Below are positions 7,742 through 15,504 of a stretch of 44,070 nucleotides of DNA, one piece after another; position 1 is the stretch's first letter; every line of letters starts with the position of its first letter. The notes under the pieces were generated by a model. It made no database searches and was not told the DNA's origin. It saw only the letters and a list, made by a program, of their open reading frames with translations. Made by a program: the position numbers and the translations under genes. Source of the DNA: Intestinibacter sp. (GTDB taxonomy: Bacteria > Bacillota > Clostridia > Peptostreptococcales > Peptostreptococcaceae); the NCBI RefSeq assembly GCF_022780145.1, contig NZ_JALEXO010000340.1, forward strand, positions 1-44,070. Reading direction: 5' to 3'.

Positions 7742-8503
7742 GTGATTTATATAAATATTAAAAAAGTTACATTTTTAGTAGTCATCATATTAGCTGCGAG
7801 TTATTTTATATCTATTCAAGATAACAATTTAAATAAAATAGAAATTAAAATAATAAGTTATAATATACATAGTGGGACTGATAGAAATATGATTCCTACA
7901 TTATTCGACACAATAAATTTTTTAAAAAAGAGTAAAGCAGATATTATATGCTTACAAGAAGTAAATGAATCCTCAAAGGTGGGATTTCAAGTGAGCAGTC
8001 TAAAAGAAGAATTAAATATGTATTCACATTTTGGGGCAAATGTTGTAGAAAATGATGAAAACTACGGATTAGCTACATATTCAAAATATAAAATAATCGA
8101 TAAAAAGCACGTTTATCTAACTAGCTCAAAGGAACAACGAGGTTTTTTACATACTATTATAAAAGTAAAAAACAAAAAGGTGCATGTAATAAATGTCCAT
8201 CTTGGATTGGATTATGAGGAGAGAAAAAAGCAAATAGAAGAGCTAAGAGTCTATATAAAGAACTTAAAAAGCGAGTATTTTATAATTTTAGGAGATTTTA
8301 ATGAAGGAAATATATCGTTAAATGACGAAATTATAGTTGATGTGGCCGAAGAGTTAAATAAATCTAATATACTGACTTTTTCAATGGGAATCGATAGAAT
8401 AGACTACATGTTTGTCTCTAATAATATAAAAATAGAATCTTATGAAGTATTAATAAAAAATATGTCAGATCATTATCCAATAGTTGCTAAATTTTCTATA
8501 TAA
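7742..8503 (+). CDS. Membrane-anchored endonuclease/exonuclease/phosphatase family protein
   Basis: An EEP-fold metal-dependent phosphodiesterase of about 250 residues. The fold motifs are all present: ISYNIHSG (Asn41), CLQEVNE (Glu73, metal ligand), VINVHLG, ILGDFNE, RIDYMFV and SDHYPIVA (catalytic His). An N-terminal hydrophobic segment (residues 9-25) suggests anchoring with the enzyme outside the membrane. The substrate (nucleic acid, phospholipid or inositol phosphate) cannot be told from sequence. The start is uncertain: GTG 7742 lies only one base from AAAGGG, whereas the longer match AAAGGGTGTGAT (7735-7746) would place initiation near 7751 or 7757, where only ATA or ATT is in frame. 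Confidence 0.85.
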   Translation: MIYINIKKVTFLVVIILAASYFISIQDNNLNKIEIKIISYNIHSGTDRNMIPTLFDTINFLKKSKADIICLQEVNESSKVGFQVSSLKEELNMYSHFGANVVENDENYGLATYSKYKIIDKKHVYLTSSKEQRGFLHTIIKVKNKKVHVINVHLGLDYEERKKQIEELRVYIKNLKSEYFIILGDFNEGNISLNDEIIVDVAEELNKSNILTFSMGIDRIDYMFVSNNIKIESYEVLIKNMSDHYPIVAKFSI

Positions 8504-8551
8504 TTATATTATAATAAAGGAGAAAAATAAATAAAGTTTAGGAGGTAATTT

Positions 8552-8929
8552 ATGAATTTTACATTTTGTCACAATAATTTTAATGTAATAAATTTAGAAA
8601 AAAGTATAGAGTTTTACGAAAAGGCTTTAGGTCTTAAAGAATCTAGAAGAATAGCTCCAGAGGATGGAAGCTTTATAATAGTTTATTTATCTGATGGGAC
8701 AACAAGACACAGCCTAGAGCTTACTTGGTTGAGAGATTGGGATAAACCATCATATAATTTAGGAGATAATGAATTCCATCTAGCTCTTGAAGTAGACGAT
8801 TTCGAAAAAGCTCATGAGCTACATAAAGAAATGGGATGCATTTGCTTTGAAAATAAAGAAATGGGAATATATTTTATCAACGATCCAGATAATTATTGGA
8901 TAGAAATATTACCAGCTGGTAGAGGCTGA
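8552..8929 (+). CDS. gloA: VOC-superfamily protein (glyoxalase I-like)
   Basis: A 125-residue vicinal-oxygen-chelate fold protein made of two beta-alpha-beta-beta-beta modules. The four metal ligands expected of lactoylglutathione lyase are present: His7, Glu56, His76 and Glu118, with DPDNYWIEILPAG at the C-terminus. Methylglyoxal detoxification with a thiol cofactor is the likely role, but clostridia usually lack glutathione, so another thiol or another VOC reaction is possible. AGGAGG (8541-8546) supports the ATG. It stands alone between unrelated genes, with no clear terminator before the next gene. Confidence 0.85.
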   Translation: MNFTFCHNNFNVINLEKSIEFYEKALGLKESRRIAPEDGSFIIVYLSDGTTRHSLELTWLRDWDKPSYNLGDNEFHLALEVDDFEKAHELHKEMGCICFENKEMGIYFINDPDNYWIEILPAGRG

Positions 8930-8970
8930 TTTAAATAATATTAGGAATATTAATTTGGGGGAATAACGTT

Positions 8971-10101
8971 ATGAAAAAAGTAGTCTTAGCATTAGGGGTA
9001 GGTGCTTTAGCTGTATCTTTAAATGCTGGTAAATCATATGCTGATTCTACTGCTATAGTAGATGTAAGCGCATTGAACGTTAGAAGTGGACCTAGTTTAA
9101 ATTATTCAAAAGTAGGGGTAGTTTATAAAGGAAGCTATTTAAATGTAATAGAAACTCAAGACGAATGGTCTCATGTAAAATCAAATAATGGATTAAATGG
9201 ATGGGTTTACTCTAGCTATATAAAAAAACAAGCTTCTACATCTAGTGAGGTTGGATATAATACAGGAACTGTTAATGTAAGCTATGTAAACGTAAGAAGT
9301 GGCGCAGGCAATCAATATTCTGTAAAAACTGTAGCTTCATATGGTACAAAAGTTACTTTGTTTAACAAGTCAAACGGATGGTATAATGTTCAATTGAGTA
9401 ATGGAACAACTGGTTGGATTTATAAAAGATATATAGATTTTGGAAATAGTGGAGAAAATGCGAATAATACATCGAATGAATTTACTCCATGTAACGGAAA
9501 GGTAACATGCTATGCTAATTTAAATGTCAGAAGTGGACCATCTACTAGTTACAGCATCAAGTCTAAATTAACTCATGGACAAGTAGTAAAATTAATCGAC
9601 AAATCAAATGGTTGGTATAAAGTAAGCTTGAGCAATAAAACAACTGGATGGGTAAAAGACGATTATATAAAAATAACTACAGAAGATGTAACAAATACAG
9701 GTGGAAATTCAAATAATTCAAATAGCTATAGATCATCTGTAGTTAACTTAGCGTATTCGCTTCTTGGAACTCCATATGCTTGGGGTGGAAATGGACCGAA
9801 TTATTTTGACTGTTCTGGATTTACTAGATATGTATATTTACATGCAGAAAATAAAACTATTCCGAGAGTCTCTTATGAACAGGCTAAAATAGGCACATTT
9901 ATATCAAGGGGAAATTACTTGCCAGGAGATTTATTGTATTTTGCAACAACTGGTACAGGACAAACAAGCCACGTGGGAATTTACGTCGGTAATAATATGT
10001 TTATACATGCTAGTGGAAGTGCATCAAATCCAGATAAAGTCAAATTATCTAGCTTAGAAGGATATTACGGTAGAGTATTACTTGGCGCTAGAAGATTTTA
10101 A
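8971..10101 (+). CDS. Secreted SH3b(x3)-NlpC/P60 peptidoglycan hydrolase
   Basis: A 376-residue wall hydrolase. Residues 1-25 are a signal peptide ending AGKSYADS. Three bacterial SH3 domains follow, at about 28-86, 97-154 and 174-236, each with LNVRSGPS or a close variant and a GW-Y-Y/D-YI ending. After an Asn/Ser-rich linker, the NlpC/P60 domain occupies about 255-376, with catalytic Cys281 (FDCSGFTRYV), His334 (SHVGIYVG) and His346 (FIHAS). Such enzymes cut the gamma-D-glutamyl-diamino acid bond of stem peptides, while the SH3 repeats bind the wall. The RBS GGGGGA (8956-8961) supports the ATG. It may be co-transcribed with the SPOR gene after it. Confidence 0.95.
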   Translation: MKKVVLALGVGALAVSLNAGKSYADSTAIVDVSALNVRSGPSLNYSKVGVVYKGSYLNVIETQDEWSHVKSNNGLNGWVYSSYIKKQASTSSEVGYNTGTVNVSYVNVRSGAGNQYSVKTVASYGTKVTLFNKSNGWYNVQLSNGTTGWIYKRYIDFGNSGENANNTSNEFTPCNGKVTCYANLNVRSGPSTSYSIKSKLTHGQVVKLIDKSNGWYKVSLSNKTTGWVKDDYIKITTEDVTNTGGNSNNSNSYRSSVVNLAYSLLGTPYAWGGNGPNYFDCSGFTRYVYLHAENKTIPRVSYEQAKIGTFISRGNYLPGDLLYFATTGTGQTSHVGIYVGNNMFIHASGSASNPDKVKLSSLEGYYGRVLLGARRF

Positions 10102-10119
10102 AAATAAATATTCATAAAA

Positions 10120-10167
10120 TTAAGCCCTCTTAAATATAATATACAAATAATATTTAAGGGGGCTTAA
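10120..10167 (+). promoter_or_regulatory. Long hairpin enclosing the ribosome binding site of the SPOR gene
   Basis: The left arm at 10120-10137 (starting TTAAGCCC) and the right arm at 10150-10167 (ending GGGCTTAA) form an 18-bp stem with one U-G pair and a 12-base loop. The Shine-Dalgarno AAGGGGG sits in the right arm, four to nine bases before ATG 10171. No T-run follows, so it does not look like an ordinary terminator. In a transcript running through from the wall-hydrolase gene it should hide the ribosome binding site. Confidence 0.7.
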
Positions 10168-10170
10168 CTA

Positions 10171-11106
10171 ATGAGTAATAAAAAGATATACAAAGGATTA
10201 AATAAAAGGCGAAGATTTAATTTTAGAAAATTTATAACTGTTGTACTTTGTATGGCTTTAATAGTAGGGTATAGCTATAAAAAAATTGGCGTAGATGGAG
10301 TGTTAAAAAATTTTAATTTGCTTGAAAAAATGTCTTTTGTAGTTGATAAGGTATGCTTTTGGAAGGATTTAGATTTTGATGTTTTTAAATTAAACTCTAC
10401 AGATGCTAAAAAGTCGGACAACTTATATGAACAATCACAAAAAGATACAGAATCTAAAAACTCATCAAACAATAATGCAAAAGTAGCAGTAGTTGATGGT
10501 ATAGATGTTTATTTAATACAGGTGGGATCTTTTGATAATAATGAAGATTTAAATAAAATCGAAGTTAAATTAGAACAAAATAAAATGCCAAGTTCGACTT
10601 TGAAAATGGATGGTGTGAGTAAAACTCAGACTTATATTTCTTTCAATGAGGAGGATATGAGGAAGCAGTTGCCTACTGTAAAAAATTTATTTAATGATGC
10701 ATTTATCACTAAATTAGAAATTCCAGTATTATCATTAGAATATACTGATGAGTATTCTTATATAAAAAATATATCTGATTATTTAAATTTACTATTAAAA
10801 AGCTATGAAGAGGAATCAAATTATTTAAATGAAAATAGAAATAGTTTTGATACTATAAAATATCAAAATATGATGAAAGAAAGAAAAGAAATTTTAAATA
10901 AATTAGATAATGAAGTCAAAAAAATAGATTATAAGGGGCTAGATTACTTTAAAAATAATTTATTGTCTTATACTTCACAAATTGAGGACAATATTTTAAA
11001 CTTAGATAAAATAATTTCTAGTGAGGATATTTATAAATATGAAAGTATTTTAATGTATTCAGTACAAATGTATTATGAATTCATAAACCAAATAAAAACA
11101 GCTTAA
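10171..11106 (+). CDS. Membrane protein with SPOR-like domain
   Basis: A 311-residue bitopic protein with a short basic cytosolic N-terminus, one membrane helix at about 22-39, a polar linker (about 70-105), a SPOR-like domain at about 110-185 (VYLIQVGSFDNNEDL, KTQTYISF) and a helical C-terminal segment. SPOR domains bind denuded glycan at division septa, so it probably acts at the cell wall during division or sporulation-related remodelling, which is inference. The similar site of action of its neighbour, the NlpC/P60 hydrolase, fits. Its RBS is inside an 18-bp hairpin. A terminator follows directly. Confidence 0.78.
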   Translation: MSNKKIYKGLNKRRRFNFRKFITVVLCMALIVGYSYKKIGVDGVLKNFNLLEKMSFVVDKVCFWKDLDFDVFKLNSTDAKKSDNLYEQSQKDTESKNSSNNNAKVAVVDGIDVYLIQVGSFDNNEDLNKIEVKLEQNKMPSSTLKMDGVSKTQTYISFNEEDMRKQLPTVKNLFNDAFITKLEIPVLSLEYTDEYSYIKNISDYLNLLLKSYEEESNYLNENRNSFDTIKYQNMMKERKEILNKLDNEVKKIDYKGLDYFKNNLLSYTSQIEDNILNLDKIISSEDIYKYESILMYSVQMYYEFINQIKTA

Positions 11107-11131
11107 AGGGTTGAATTATTCAACCTTTTTT
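11105..11131 (+). terminator. Terminator of the SPOR gene
   Basis: GGTTGAA (11109-11115) and TTCAACC (11119-11125), with flanking A and T runs extending the stem, end in TTTTTT. Confidence 0.88.
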
Positions 11132-11249
11132 GTATTTTTTGAAAAAATAAAAAAATTTAAAACTTAAATAAATATATAAAAAAAATATTATTTGTGTTAT
11201 ATATTTTTTTTATATTCATTTAAAAAAAGCTAATAATTGAGATAAATAA

Positions 11250-11285
11250 TTAACAATTGTTAAATTTTTGTAGTAAATATAGTAT
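11250..11285 (+). promoter_or_regulatory. Probable rnf operon promoter with palindrome
   Basis: TTGTTA (11257-11262) and TAGTAT (11280-11285) are 17 bases apart, and other TATA-like boxes follow at 11283-11299. A perfect 14-base palindrome, TTAACAATTGTTAA (11250-11263), covers the -35 box. It contains TTAACAA, the half-site of the redox repressor Rex, and a partial second half-site, GAGATAA, lies at 11239-11245 with the 4-base spacing of Rex sites. The rest of 11132-11341 is AT-rich with no gene. Confidence 0.5.
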
Positions 11286-11341
11286 ACTATATATATAATA
11301 TCTATGAGTATTAATATAACAAGACAGGGGGTAAATATAAA

Positions 11342-12694
11342 ATGAGACTCTTAACATTCAAAGGAGGTATACATCCTCCATACAATAAAGAGTATACAAA
11401 CAAAATAGCTCTAGCGAAAGCTGAAGCTCCAAAAACTGTTTACATTCCTCTTCAACAACATATAGGTGCTCCAGCAAAACCTATAGTAGAAGTTGGCGAT
11501 CTAGTTAAAAAAGGTCAAATGATAGGACAAGCAGGTGGGTTTGTATCAGCAAATGTTCATTCATCAGTTTCAGGGAAAGTCATTGGAATACAAATGCATG
11601 AAGTTCCTGGTGGAGTAGGACAATGCATAGTCATTGAAAACGACTTCAAAGAAGAACTTGATGAAAGCGTTAAACCAAAAGGAGATTTAGATAGTCTAGC
11701 TCCAAAAGAAATTATTAAAATTATACAAGATGCAGGTATAGTTGGTATGGGTGGTGCAACATTCCCAACTCATGTAAAATTATCACCTCCACCAGATGCA
11801 AATATCGATGTAGTCATTTTAAATGGTGCTGAATGTGAACCATATTTAACTGCTGACCATAGATTAATGGTTGAAATGCCAGAACAAATAGTATTTGGTA
11901 TAAGAGCCGTTATGAAAGCATTAGAAGTTAAACAAGGATATATAGCTATAGAAGTAAATAAACCAGATGCTATAGAAGCTGTTACTAAAGCAGCTGAACC
12001 ATATCCAGAAATAGAAGTTGTTGGACTTCAAATAAAATACCCACAAGGGGCAGAAAAACAACTTATATATGCATGTACAGGCGGAAGAGAAGTTCCATCA
12101 GGTGCATTACCAGCAGCTGCAGGTGCCGTAGTTACAAATGTTAGTACAGCAGCTCAAATATCTAAATCAATACAAACAGGATTACCTCTAATAGAAAGAA
12201 TCACAACTATTACAGGCGATGCTATAAAAAATCCTAGAAACTTAATAACTAAAGTCGGAACACCAATCTGTGAAATAATAGATCAATGTGGTGGATTTAA
12301 AGACGACGTAAAAGTAGGTAAAGTTATATTAGGTGGACCTATGATGGGTAATACTCAATATACTACTCAAGCAGCAAGTACAAAAGGTACTTCAGGTATA
12401 TTATGCTTATCAGAAGAAAAAGCTAGACTTCCTGAACCTACAGCTTGTTTAAGATGTGGTAGATGTACTCAAGTATGTCCAGCATTCTTACAACCTTTAT
12501 ACATAAGTGCTAATTCACTTAAAGGTGACTTTGATAAAGCTGAAGAACATAGAGCTCTTGACTGTATAGAATGTGGATCATGTTCATTTATATGTCCAGC
12601 TAGAAGACCTTTAGTAGAATCTATAAGAAATGCTAAACGTCAAATTCAAGCAAAACGTAGAAAAGCACAAGCTCAAGCAAAGGCAGCAAAATAA
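11342..12694 (+). CDS. rnfC: Rnf complex subunit RnfC
   Basis: The peripheral NADH-side subunit of the ion-pumping ferredoxin:NAD+ oxidoreductase. At 450 residues it carries an N-terminal RnfC/Nqo1-like region, the NAD/FMN-binding Rossmann-like part (GIVGMGGATFPTHVK, LNGAECEPYLTADHR) and two [4Fe-4S] motifs: Cys369/372/375/379 (CLRCGRCTQVCP) and Cys408/411/414/418 (CIECGSCSFICP). The C-terminal tail is rich in Lys, Ala and Gln. AGGGGG 10 bases upstream supports the ATG. It is the first gene of the C-D-G-E-A-B operon, which couples reduced ferredoxin oxidation to a Na+ or H+ gradient in amino-acid- or sugar-fermenting clostridia. Confidence 0.97.
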   Translation: MRLLTFKGGIHPPYNKEYTNKIALAKAEAPKTVYIPLQQHIGAPAKPIVEVGDLVKKGQMIGQAGGFVSANVHSSVSGKVIGIQMHEVPGGVGQCIVIENDFKEELDESVKPKGDLDSLAPKEIIKIIQDAGIVGMGGATFPTHVKLSPPPDANIDVVILNGAECEPYLTADHRLMVEMPEQIVFGIRAVMKALEVKQGYIAIEVNKPDAIEAVTKAAEPYPEIEVVGLQIKYPQGAEKQLIYACTGGREVPSGALPAAAGAVVTNVSTAAQISKSIQTGLPLIERITTITGDAIKNPRNLITKVGTPICEIIDQCGGFKDDVKVGKVILGGPMMGNTQYTTQAASTKGTSGILCLSEEKARLPEPTACLRCGRCTQVCPAFLQPLYISANSLKGDFDKAEEHRALDCIECGSCSFICPARRPLVESIRNAKRQIQAKRRKAQAQAKAAK

Positions 12695-12713
12695 ATATTG
12701 GGGGGAAATAAAC

Positions 12714-13697
12714 ATGGAAAATAAGTTTATAGTGTCATCATCACCTCACATTAGAAGTAATGAAGATACTTCTTATATAATGAAACAAGTAGTATTAGCT
12801 CTTTTACCAGCAGCAATCGCAGGTTTATGGTATTTTAGAGCAAGCGCATTATATGTTATGTTCTTCTGTATATTAGGAACAGTTGGTTCTGAATTTATAT
12901 GGGAAAAAATAACTAAACAAAAAAGTACTATTGGAGACTTTTCAGCAGTAGTTACAGGTTTATTATTATCATTTAACGTTCCTGCATCACTTCCATGGTG
13001 GATGTGTCTATTAGGTGGCGTATTTGCAATAGTAGTTGTAAAAATGATGTTTGGTGGATTAGGTAATAACTTTGTTAACCCTGCTTTGGCAGCGAGAGCA
13101 TTCTTATTAGCATCATTCCCAGTTGCAATGACTAAATGGACTCAAACAGGTGTTAATTGGGTTAGTTCTTCAGCAGCTGCTGATGTAGTAACAACTGCAA
13201 CTCCACTTAGCTTCTTAAAATCAGGAGCAGCAGGACTTCAAGGACTAACTGACAGTGGTATATCTATGACTGATATGTTAATCGGTAATATAGGCGGTTG
13301 TGTTGGTGAAACATGTGCTGTATTAATATTACTAGGTGGTATTTACTTAATATATAAAGGAATTATAAGTTATATTATGCCAGTTTGTTATTTAGGAACA
13401 ATATTTGTATTAACATTCTTACTAGGTGGATTTAATATACAATTTGCTGTAAGTGAAATATTAGCAGGTGGTGTTATGTTAGGTGGTTTCTTCATGTTAA
13501 CTGACTATACAACATCTCCTATGACTAAGAAGGGACAAATTATATACGCTGTTTTAGCAGGTGTAATATGTTCAGTAATTAGATTATACGGTGGATATCC
13601 AGAAGGATGTTCTTATTCAATATTATTAGCTAACGTTATGACTCCACTTATAGACAAATACGTTAACAACAGAGTATTTGGGGAGGTGGCTAAATAA
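12714..13697 (+). CDS. rnfD: Rnf complex subunit RnfD
   Basis: An integral membrane subunit with about nine helices that carries covalently bound FMN and helps form the ion path. The flavin-attachment motif is TTATPL with Thr163, a variant of the usual SGAT. The NFVNPALAARAFLLASFP and GGVMLGGFFMLTDYTTSP segments are typical of RnfD/NqrB. The frame stays open upstream to 12630, but the ATG at 12714 has GGGGGAAA just before it and the normal family N-terminus, so it is preferred (327 residues). The stop overlaps the rnfG ATG by one base, implying translational coupling. Confidence 0.96.
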   Translation: MENKFIVSSSPHIRSNEDTSYIMKQVVLALLPAAIAGLWYFRASALYVMFFCILGTVGSEFIWEKITKQKSTIGDFSAVVTGLLLSFNVPASLPWWMCLLGGVFAIVVVKMMFGGLGNNFVNPALAARAFLLASFPVAMTKWTQTGVNWVSSSAAADVVTTATPLSFLKSGAAGLQGLTDSGISMTDMLIGNIGGCVGETCAVLILLGGIYLIYKGIISYIMPVCYLGTIFVLTFLLGGFNIQFAVSEILAGGVMLGGFFMLTDYTTSPMTKKGQIIYAVLAGVICSVIRLYGGYPEGCSYSILLANVMTPLIDKYVNNRVFGEVAK

Positions 13698-14272
13698 TGG
13701 GCAAAGATATGTTTAAATTAGGATTAAATTTATTAATAATAAGTGCAGTAGCTGCATTATTGTTAGCACTTACTAACAGTGTAACTGCTGATACTATTGC
13801 TCAAAGAAGTGAACAAGCAAATGCAGAAGCTAGAAAATTAGTTTTAGATTCTGCCGAAACTTTCGAAGAAGTAAAAAATATAAAAACTGATAACTCTAAA
13901 GGTATAGAAGTTGCAGAAGTATATGAAGCAAAAGATGCATCAGGAAATACAGTTGGATATACTCTTAAAGTTTTACCATCAGGTTATGGTGGAAAAATTG
14001 AATTAATGGTAGGTATAGATTCAGCTAATAGTCAAGTATCAGGAATAAATGTTGTAAGTAACTCAGAAACAGCAGGTCTTGGTGCTAGATCAACAGAACC
14101 AGAATTCAGTGACCAATATAAAGGAAAACCACTTGAAGAGCTTTCAGTTCTTAAAAATGGTACTCCTGGCGACACAGAAATCAAAGCAATATCTGGGGCT
14201 ACTATAACTTCTACAGCAGTAACTAATGGTGTCGATGCAGCAATAGAAGTTTATAATAACTCTTTAAAATAA
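13697..14272 (+). CDS. rnfG: Rnf complex subunit RnfG
   Basis: A 191-residue subunit with one N-terminal membrane helix (about 9-30) and an extracytoplasmic FMN-binding domain. The covalent flavin motif SGATITST is at residues 166-173, with Thr169 the expected phosphoester-linked residue. GYGGKIELMVGID and SETAGLGARSTEPEF are family signatures. In Rnf it passes electrons between membrane flavins. The ATG is reached from the rnfD stop by a one-base overlap (TAATG), with GGGAGGTGG in the end of rnfD acting as the ribosome binding site. Confidence 0.96.
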   Translation: MGKDMFKLGLNLLIISAVAALLLALTNSVTADTIAQRSEQANAEARKLVLDSAETFEEVKNIKTDNSKGIEVAEVYEAKDASGNTVGYTLKVLPSGYGGKIELMVGIDSANSQVSGINVVSNSETAGLGARSTEPEFSDQYKGKPLEELSVLKNGTPGDTEIKAISGATITSTAVTNGVDAAIEVYNNSLK

Positions 14273-14293
14273 TTGATAGGGGGATTTTAAGAT

Positions 14294-14890
14294 ATGAGTA
14301 GTTTAGGAAAAACATTTAAAAATGGTATTATCGATGAAAATCCAACCTTTGTACAAGTAATAGGTATGTGTCCTACTCTAGCTGTTACAAGTGCAGCTAT
14401 GAATGGTTTAGGAATGGGTCTTTCAACTACAGTAGTTTTAGCTTGTTCAAATATAGCTATATCACTACTTAGAAAAGTAATACCAGACAAAATAAGAATA
14501 CCAGCATTTATCGTTGTTATAGCTACTTTCGTTACAATCGTACAAATGCTTTTAAAAGCTTATATACCAGCACTTGATAAAGCGCTTGGATTATATATTC
14601 CATTAATAGTTGTTAACTGTATAATACTTGCCCGTGCAGAAAGTTTTGCATCTAAAAATGGACCAGTTGCTTCAGCAGTAGATGGTTTAGGTATGGGTCT
14701 TGGATTTACTATAGCTCTTACAATATTAGGAGCAGTTAGAGAATTATTAGGTGCAGGAAGCATATTCGGATTTAGTCTATTTGGAGCTTCTTACCAACCA
14801 GCTTTATTATTCATATTACCTCCAGGAGCATTCTTAACATTAGGAATCTTGATGGCGATATTTAATAAAGTTTCAAAGAAAAGCGCTTAA
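14294..14890 (+). CDS. rnfE: Rnf complex subunit RnfE
   Basis: A six-helix membrane subunit of 198 residues, homologous to NqrD. The inverted-repeat family motifs QVIGMCPTLAVTSAAMNGLGMG and, later, ASKNGPVASAVDGLGMGLGFT are present. Together with RnfA it forms the ion-translocating core and contributes cysteines to a membrane-embedded iron-sulfur cluster; the cysteines here sit in GMCP near residue 27 and in NCII near residue 110. It lies 21 bases after rnfG with RBS GGGGG. Confidence 0.96.
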   Translation: MSSLGKTFKNGIIDENPTFVQVIGMCPTLAVTSAAMNGLGMGLSTTVVLACSNIAISLLRKVIPDKIRIPAFIVVIATFVTIVQMLLKAYIPALDKALGLYIPLIVVNCIILARAESFASKNGPVASAVDGLGMGLGFTIALTILGAVRELLGAGSIFGFSLFGASYQPALLFILPPGAFLTLGILMAIFNKVSKKSA

Positions 14891-14909
14891 TTATTAGGAG
14901 GGAAATATT

Positions 14910-15485
14910 ATGAATTATATTCTTTTATTACTAAGTATTGTCCTTGTTAACAATGTTATAACATCACAATTCTTAGGTATATGTCCATTCTTAGGTGTTT
15001 CTAAGAAGGTGGATACAGCAGCAGGTATGGGAGCTGCGGTTACATTCGTTTTAGGCCTAGCTTCTTTAATAACATACTTTATACAAATGATCTTAGTAAA
15101 AACAGGAACTGAATATTTACAAACTATAGCATTTATACTTGTTATAGCTTCAATAGTTCAATTTGTTGAAATGGCACTTAAGAAAATGAGTCCAGCTTTA
15201 TATCAAGCATTAGGTGTTTACTTACCTCTTATAACTACAAACTGTGCAGTTTTAGGTATAGCACTTGTTAATGTTCAAAAAAATTACAATATATTAGAAA
15301 CATTAATAAATGGTGTTGGTGCAGGTTTAGGTTTCACATTAGCAATAGTTTTATTCGCAGGAATCAGAGAAAGATTAGAACTTGCAGATATTCCAGATGC
15401 ATTTAAGGGATTCCCTATAACATTAGTATCTGCAGCATTAATGTCAATAGCTTTCTTAGGATTTACAGGATTAATAAGACTATAA
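14910..15485 (+). CDS. rnfA: Rnf complex subunit RnfA
   Basis: A six-helix membrane subunit of 191 residues, homologous to NqrE and the pseudo-symmetric partner of RnfE with opposite topology. Signatures are NNVITSQFLGICPFLGVSKK near residues 15-34, LPLITTNCAVLGIALVN near 108-124 and GAGLGFTLAIVLFAGIRERL. Paired cysteines in GICPF and TNCAV are the likely ligands of the intramembrane [2Fe-2S] centre shared with RnfE. AGGAGGGAAA supports the ATG, 19 bases after rnfE. Confidence 0.96.
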   Translation: MNYILLLLSIVLVNNVITSQFLGICPFLGVSKKVDTAAGMGAAVTFVLGLASLITYFIQMILVKTGTEYLQTIAFILVIASIVQFVEMALKKMSPALYQALGVYLPLITTNCAVLGIALVNVQKNYNILETLINGVGAGLGFTLAIVLFAGIRERLELADIPDAFKGFPITLVSAALMSIAFLGFTGLIRL

Positions 15486-15504
15486 AACAGGGGGGTGAAG
15501 TATT

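Noticed and set aside
12630..12713. Upstream extension of rnfD to 12630
   Set aside because: It overlaps rnfC out of frame, lacks a ribosome binding site and is absent from the RnfD family; ATG 12714 has GGGGGAAA.
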